64,000 nt of DNA from JAEVLT01 sp964484065. GTDB lineage: Bacteria; Bacillota; Bacilli; Bacillales; Cytobacillaceae. The notes under the pieces were generated by a model. It was not told where the DNA came from. It did no database searches and worked only from the letters and a program-made list of their open reading frames with translations. The position numbers and the translations under genes are program-made. Location of the stretch: the NCBI GenBank assembly GCA_964484065.1, contig CAZAEW010000004.1:52273-116272 (forward strand), in the 5' to 3' direction. Positions 59,765 to 64,000 of the stretch are shown here, piece by piece. Within the stretch, counting starts at the first letter, position 1; every line of letters starts with the position of its first letter.

Positions 59765-60679
59765 TTACCGTTTAACAGCGGATAAAATAAAAATGGTAAG
59801 GATAATGCAAAAAGCACCGGCCCATTCAAAAAAACTGAAAGATACTTGAAGCCATACAACGGCTAAAAAGGCCGCGGATAACGGTTCTGTACAAGCAATA
59901 AGGCTTGCTTCAGATGGAAGGATAAATTTTAGGCTCTCCATAAAACAAATAAAGGCAATCAATGTTCCAAAAATAATGACAAAAAGGACGGCAGCAATCG
60001 ATGACAGTGACCAATTTCCTTGAAACTGCCATGGAGGATAAATTAAGCTTAAGCCAATTCCGCCAATTAGCATTCCCCACCCGACTGTTATCATGGATCC
60101 CCATTTAGAAAGCAATGAACTTGGATAGACCGTATAAAAGGCCAATGCAAAAGCGGAAAGAATCCCCCAGAAAAAAGCTGGGCCCGATATCGATAAAGCA
60201 TTTAGATTCCCATTTGTAACGAGTAAAAATGTTCCGGCAAGAGCGAATATGATTGCCGAAAGTTCATGCTTCGCCGGCCATTGTTTGGAACGCACGCACA
60301 AATAACAGCAAATAAGGACAGGTGCCAGGTACTGCAGTACAGTCGCGGTTGCTGCATTTCCTGTTTGAATGGCAGCAAAATATGTATATTGAACACCGAG
60401 CATTCCAAGTATGCCGAACAGGAAAAGCTGAAAAATATCACGCTTTGTTTTCCATATCATCCAAATCGTTTGTTTTTGTATTTTTTGAGAAAACCATAAT
60501 AATAAAATACCTGACGATAAAAGTCTGGCACCAACAAGCCACTGTACGCTAAATCCCTGTATATGAAAAAGAAACTGGGCAACCGTCCCGGAAATACCCC
60601 ATAAAATTGCAGCCAGCAGGACTAATATAATTCCTTTTGTTCTCTGCTGCGGAATCACTGTCACTTGAGAATTCACCAT
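59765..60679 (-). CDS. EamA-family (DMT) transporter
   Basis: A 304-residue, ten-helix permease made of two EamA repeats: GIILVLLAAILWGISGTVAQFLF and WGILSAFALAFYTVYPSSLL. ATG 60679 follows GGGTGGGG; longer readings lack one. Substrate cannot be told; members export amino acids or metabolites. It is convergent with the 3D gene and divergent from the MATE gene. The gene ends close to a terminator. Confidence 0.87.
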   Translation of the reverse strand: MVNSQVTVIPQQRTKGIILVLLAAILWGISGTVAQFLFHIQGFSVQWLVGARLLSSGILLLWFSQKIQKQTIWMIWKTKRDIFQLFLFGILGMLGVQYTYFAAIQTGNAATATVLQYLAPVLICCYLCVRSKQWPAKHELSAIIFALAGTFLLVTNGNLNALSISGPAFFWGILSAFALAFYTVYPSSLLSKWGSMITVGWGMLIGGIGLSLIYPPWQFQGNWSLSSIAAVLFVIIFGTLIAFICFMESLKFILPSEASLIACTEPLSAAFLAVVWLQVSFSFFEWAGAFCIILTIFILSAVKR

Positions 60680-60902
60680 ATCCCCACCCTCTGAAGTATG
60701 AAAATCTCTACAAAAAGAAATTATATCATTAACAGGATTATGAAGGTTGAAAATTATTTTGTATCTATACGACAAAATTTAATAGAAAGAATCACAAAAA
60801 ATATTTTTTTAAAAAAATAATAATATGAAAAATAAGGTATTTTTGTACCGGATAGCATATAATATTATTTTATAATATTGAACAATAGTAAGGAGTCCAG
60901 AC

Positions 60903-62273
60903 ATGTACCAAACTTTTACGATAAAAGAAAAGATGAAACTTATCTTTGTCATGTTAGTTCCAATATTAATTACCCAGCTCGGCATGTTTTCAATGGTGTT
61001 TTTCAATACTGTTATGTCAGGCAAATATAATTCATCTGATCTGGCAGGGGTGGCAATTGGCTCATCGGTTTGGAATCCGGTATTTTTGGGGTTGAGCGGA
61101 ATTTTATTAGCTGTTTCGCCGATTGCCGCACAGCGTTTTGGTCAAAAAGAGCTTAAAGAGGTATCGGCTGTTTTGGCACACGGAATCTATCTATCCTTTC
61201 TCATTACCTTGTTAGTTCTCGTTTTAGGATATTTTTTATTGGATCCAATTCTAATCAAAATGAATTTATCCCCGCGGGTCCAGCAGACTGCCCATCATTA
61301 TTTGGTGGGGCTTAGCTATGGTATTTTACCTTTGTTCCTTTTTAATGTCTTGCGTTCCTTTATTTATGCTTTGGGAAAAACGCGGGTTGTAATGGTGATT
61401 TTATTGGTTTCACTGCCCTTTAATTTATTTTTTAATTATGTGTTTATTTTTGGAAAATGGGGGTTTCCTGAGCTTGGGGGTGCGGGGGCAGGGTACGCAA
61501 GTTCATTAACGGAATGGATCTTTTTAGGATTAACGTGGTATGTGGTTAGAGCACATGATCCTTTTTCTGCCTTTACATCACTCTCTATTTTTACAAATTT
61601 TAAAATGAAAAATTTAGCTGAACTATTAAAAATTGGTGTCCCGATGGGTCTTTCAGCGTTTTTTGAAACAAGTATGTTTGCGGTTGTAACCATTTTAATC
61701 AGTAAATTTTCTGTAATCACAATTGCAGCTTATCAAGCAGCATTAAATTTTGTTTCGTTTCTCTATATGATTCCTGTCAGTATGGGGATGGCTTTAACGG
61801 TATTGGTTGGCTTTGAAGTCGGTGCGAAACGGTACCGGGATGCGAAAATATACAGCTGGCTTGGGATTTCACTTTCCATTTTAATTGCCATTGTGTTCGG
61901 TGCTCTTGTCGTTCTATTCCGGGAGGAAGTATCAGGCATCTATTCAAATGAACGCGCAGTAATCCGGCTAACAGCAAACTTTCTCATTTACGCTTTATTT
62001 TTCCATATTTCTGATGCTATTCAAGTAACCTCCCAGGCCGTTTTAAGAGGATATAAAGATGTGAATTTGGCTTTTGTGATGACACTTATTGCTTATTGGG
62101 TGATCTGTCTGCCGGCGGGCTATCTTCTAGCTCATTTTATGAAGCTTGGGGCAACAGGCTATTGGATTGGTTTGACGATTGGCCTCTTAGCAGCTGGGAT
62201 AGGGTTATCCATTAGATTGATTTCCATTCAAAATAACAAGTTCCAAGGAAATAAAATAAGAGACGCGGTATAG
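60903..62273 (+). CDS. MATE-family multidrug efflux protein (NorM-like)
   Basis: A 456-residue, twelve-helix cation/drug antiporter. LVPILITQLGMFSMVFFNTVMSGKYNSSDLAGVAIG (core P.L.TQL....M...NT.M.G), VAAQRFGQ-like SPIAAQRFGQKE and the second-half repeat GVPMGLSAFFETSMFAVVT are family signatures. ATG 60903 lies after AAGGAG, seven bases upstream. Alone in its unit; TATAAT-like sequences are frequent upstream, so the promoter is not certain. Confidence 0.9.
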   Translation: MYQTFTIKEKMKLIFVMLVPILITQLGMFSMVFFNTVMSGKYNSSDLAGVAIGSSVWNPVFLGLSGILLAVSPIAAQRFGQKELKEVSAVLAHGIYLSFLITLLVLVLGYFLLDPILIKMNLSPRVQQTAHHYLVGLSYGILPLFLFNVLRSFIYALGKTRVVMVILLVSLPFNLFFNYVFIFGKWGFPELGGAGAGYASSLTEWIFLGLTWYVVRAHDPFSAFTSLSIFTNFKMKNLAELLKIGVPMGLSAFFETSMFAVVTILISKFSVITIAAYQAALNFVSFLYMIPVSMGMALTVLVGFEVGAKRYRDAKIYSWLGISLSILIAIVFGALVVLFREEVSGIYSNERAVIRLTANFLIYALFFHISDAIQVTSQAVLRGYKDVNLAFVMTLIAYWVICLPAGYLLAHFMKLGATGYWIGLTIGLLAAGIGLSIRLISIQNNKFQGNKIRDAV

Positions 62274-62459
62274 GGTGGAAAGTAATTTTAAAATAGAAAC
62301 GCAATGAATAAAAATCCCTGTTAAATATCAATCAAATGTAAAATTGCCTTGTTTTAAAGGCTGATTTTTTATTCCTAAAAAATGAGATTGATGATATTAT
62401 ATTATTTTACAATAATTAAAACGGTCGACAGACGATGTTTTTATAGGAGTGTAATATTT

Positions 62460-63785
62460 ATGGGGAAAAATAGCTATGTTTTTTGGGGTCTCGTTATTAC
62501 GACACTTATATCCGCTCTTGATTCAAATATAATGCAGACTGCAAGTCCAACAATTGCCAAACAGCTTGGCGGCATGCAATATTTTGCATGGATTTTTGCG
62601 GTTTACATGCTTGCGAGTACGATAACGGTCCCTCTTTACGGGAAATTATCAGATATGTACGGAAGAAAAAAGTTGTTAATGATTGCGGTAGGATTATTTA
62701 CGATTGGTTCTATTTTATCCGGTGCCGCAAACTCCATGGCAATGCTTGTTGTTTACCGGGGAGTGCAAGGACTGGGTGCAGGGGGGATGATTCCGCTCTC
62801 ATTGATTATTGTGGGGGACTTGTTTTCCATTGAAAAAAGAGGAAAGATTCAAGCGGTTTTCAGCAGTATATGGGCACTTTCGTCCATCATTGGACCAGTG
62901 CTGGGCTCCTTTTTTGTTGAAACGTTAACTTGGAGATGGATTTTCTTTATCAATATTCCTATTGGGATTGCTACAGTACTCTGTTTGGTTCCATATAAAG
63001 AAAAGCTGCAATTTAAAAAGACCTATATCGATTACAAAGGATTCGCGCTTTTTGGTATTGCCGTAACCTTTTTGTTATTATCCACAAATATGGATCATGC
63101 TATTTGGTATATGGCGGTTGGTATCCTTGGATTAATTATTTTTGCACTCGTTGAACGGAAAGAAAAGCAGCCATTTCTTCCTGTTTCATTGTTTAAAAAT
63201 AAAGGGATTCTGATGGTGAATCTTTTTATGCTGTTTTACAGCGGGTCGTTTTTCGGTACCTCCAACTTTATTCCATTGTTCTTGCAGAAAGGGAATCACC
63301 TTAGTATTTACAAAAGCGGACTTATTCTTTTAAGTATTGCAGTAGGTTGGATGTTTGGAAGCACTCCTGCTGGAAAATGGATCGTTCAATTTGGTTTTAA
63401 AATTCTGTTTATCATTGGCAGTATCATTACTGCTATCTCAGGTTTATTATTATACCTTTATATAGCGGATTTATCCTATTTTGGTTTGTTCACCATTCTT
63501 TTAGTTCAAGGATTTTCTTTCGGGCTTATATTTGCCGTGGGTACGATTGCTTCTCAGGAACTTGCCGAACCCCAGATAAAAGGGATGTCTACTTCGCTGC
63601 AAATGTTTTTAAGAAATATTGGGACTTCTATTGGAGTTACCGTAATGGGTCTGTTTATCAATCACGCAGCCAGCCTTGTTGCCGGCATAAAACATATCTT
63701 TTTATTTGCTCTGATTCTTAGCTTTATTACAATTGTATTTTGCTTCTTAATCCCAACGAAAGAGACGGTTTTAAATTCCAAATAG
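62460..63785 (+). CDS. MFS transporter, DHA2 (EmrB/QacA) family
   Basis: A 441-residue pump, shorter than the usual 470-510 of 14-helix DHA2 members. Signature regions: ISALDSNIMQTASPTI (motif D1), GKLSDMYGRKKLL (motif A), GGMIPLSLIIVGDLFSIEKRGKIQ and motif C in WALSSIIGPVLGSFFVETL. I used ATG 62460; AGGAG lies eleven bases upstream, and the longer reading has no good site. Substrate unknown. It is not paired with a regulator here. Confidence 0.87.
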   Translation: MGKNSYVFWGLVITTLISALDSNIMQTASPTIAKQLGGMQYFAWIFAVYMLASTITVPLYGKLSDMYGRKKLLMIAVGLFTIGSILSGAANSMAMLVVYRGVQGLGAGGMIPLSLIIVGDLFSIEKRGKIQAVFSSIWALSSIIGPVLGSFFVETLTWRWIFFINIPIGIATVLCLVPYKEKLQFKKTYIDYKGFALFGIAVTFLLLSTNMDHAIWYMAVGILGLIIFALVERKEKQPFLPVSLFKNKGILMVNLFMLFYSGSFFGTSNFIPLFLQKGNHLSIYKSGLILLSIAVGWMFGSTPAGKWIVQFGFKILFIIGSIITAISGLLLYLYIADLSYFGLFTILLVQGFSFGLIFAVGTIASQELAEPQIKGMSTSLQMFLRNIGTSIGVTVMGLFINHAASLVAGIKHIFLFALILSFITIVFCFLIPTKETVLNSK

Positions 63786-63794
63786 ACTGAATTT

Positions 63795-63823
63795 CCCATG
63801 CACGAGGACTGCATGGGTTTTTG
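63795..63823 (+). terminator. Terminator of the last MFS gene
   Basis: CCCATGCA pairs with TGCATGGG, followed by TTTTTG. The remaining bases to 64000 show no supported gene. Confidence 0.88.
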
Positions 63824-64000
63824 TATAAGGCTGTTTTCGTAAAGATTGTTGTTTTTCTTAAAGGATAAATTTTGTCTTTTACCTTTTAGAATTCTTATTC
63901 GGCCTTGGTTCCCTTTGAATTCAACTATGCAGTCAAAAGTTTGGATACCTTTGGACATCCCAATGCAAAAAAGGAGGGCTCATGTCCGAAGTTTGAGTAT

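Noticed and set aside
63662..63958. 98-codon minus-strand frame at the right end
   Set aside because: Overlaps the 3' end of the MFS gene and its terminator, and has no ribosome site.
1..64000. tRNA, rRNA, CRISPR arrays, insertion-sequence transposases, toxin-antitoxin pairs
   Set aside because: Looked for on both strands and none could be supported from the sequence.

Overview
The window looks like chromosome of an endospore-forming Bacillaceae (low-GC Firmicute, perhaps near Neobacillus, Mesobacillus or Bacillus; the genus is inferred, not proven). Evidence: a gerA-type germinant receptor operon, strong AGGAGG ribosome sites with frequent TTG and GTG starts, TPP riboswitches with intrinsic terminators, a KinA/KinB-like kinase, a YwaC-like alarmone synthetase, and about 40% G+C. 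I found no rRNA, tRNA, CRISPR, transposase or intact prophage. Genes run on both strands in short operons bounded by clear hairpin terminators.

Layout. 1-9.8 kb: a class A penicillin-binding protein cut by the window edge, an isolated phi-LC3-type holin, riboswitch-controlled thiMDE, a VOC protein, and a GerA-GerC-GerB operon with a small divergent membrane protein. 9.8-17.4 kb: sensor kinase, MFS, acetyltransferase, MBL hydrolase, Mn-dependent pyrophosphatase, and a TetR/alarmone-synthetase pair with operator-like repeats. 17.4-22 kb: a leftward operon (M20 hydrolase, LysP-like permease, GNAT, N-succinylamino acid racemase) that fits the known D- to L-amino acid conversion pathway. 22-32 kb: LOG protein, solitary trpB, MarR/CBS/MFS group, acyl-CoA synthetase, UMF1-type MFS, LysR and sirtuin. 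32-39.3 kb: acetone carboxylase genes behind a perfect sigma-54 promoter, with a divergent AcoR-type activator.

39.5-43.4 kb: a second TPP riboswitch controls a thiamine-precursor ABC transporter, a thiamine-binding-fold protein and a TatD hydrolase. 43.4-47.9 kb: DHA2 efflux pump with divergent MarR and two strong operators, SteT-like exchanger, a 36-residue ORF and a DUF2500 protein. 48.2-53.3 kb: nosD-nosL-nosY-nosF plus a NarL-type two-component system, with no nosZ in the window. 53.4-58.4 kb: OsmC, malate synthase G, a candidate CGCGG-family radical-SAM-modified peptide precursor, an acetate transporter and a 46-residue ORF. 58.5-64 kb: 3D-domain cell-wall protein, EamA, MATE and DHA2 transporters.

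Metabolic links are inferred. Acetone carboxylase yields acetoacetate and hence acetyl-CoA; malate synthase G and the acetate carrier serve C2 growth; the two thiamine loci provide salvage. The most unusual items are the CGCGG precursor without its maturase nearby, the nos accessory cluster without nosZ, the small ORFs, and several well-formed operator palindromes.
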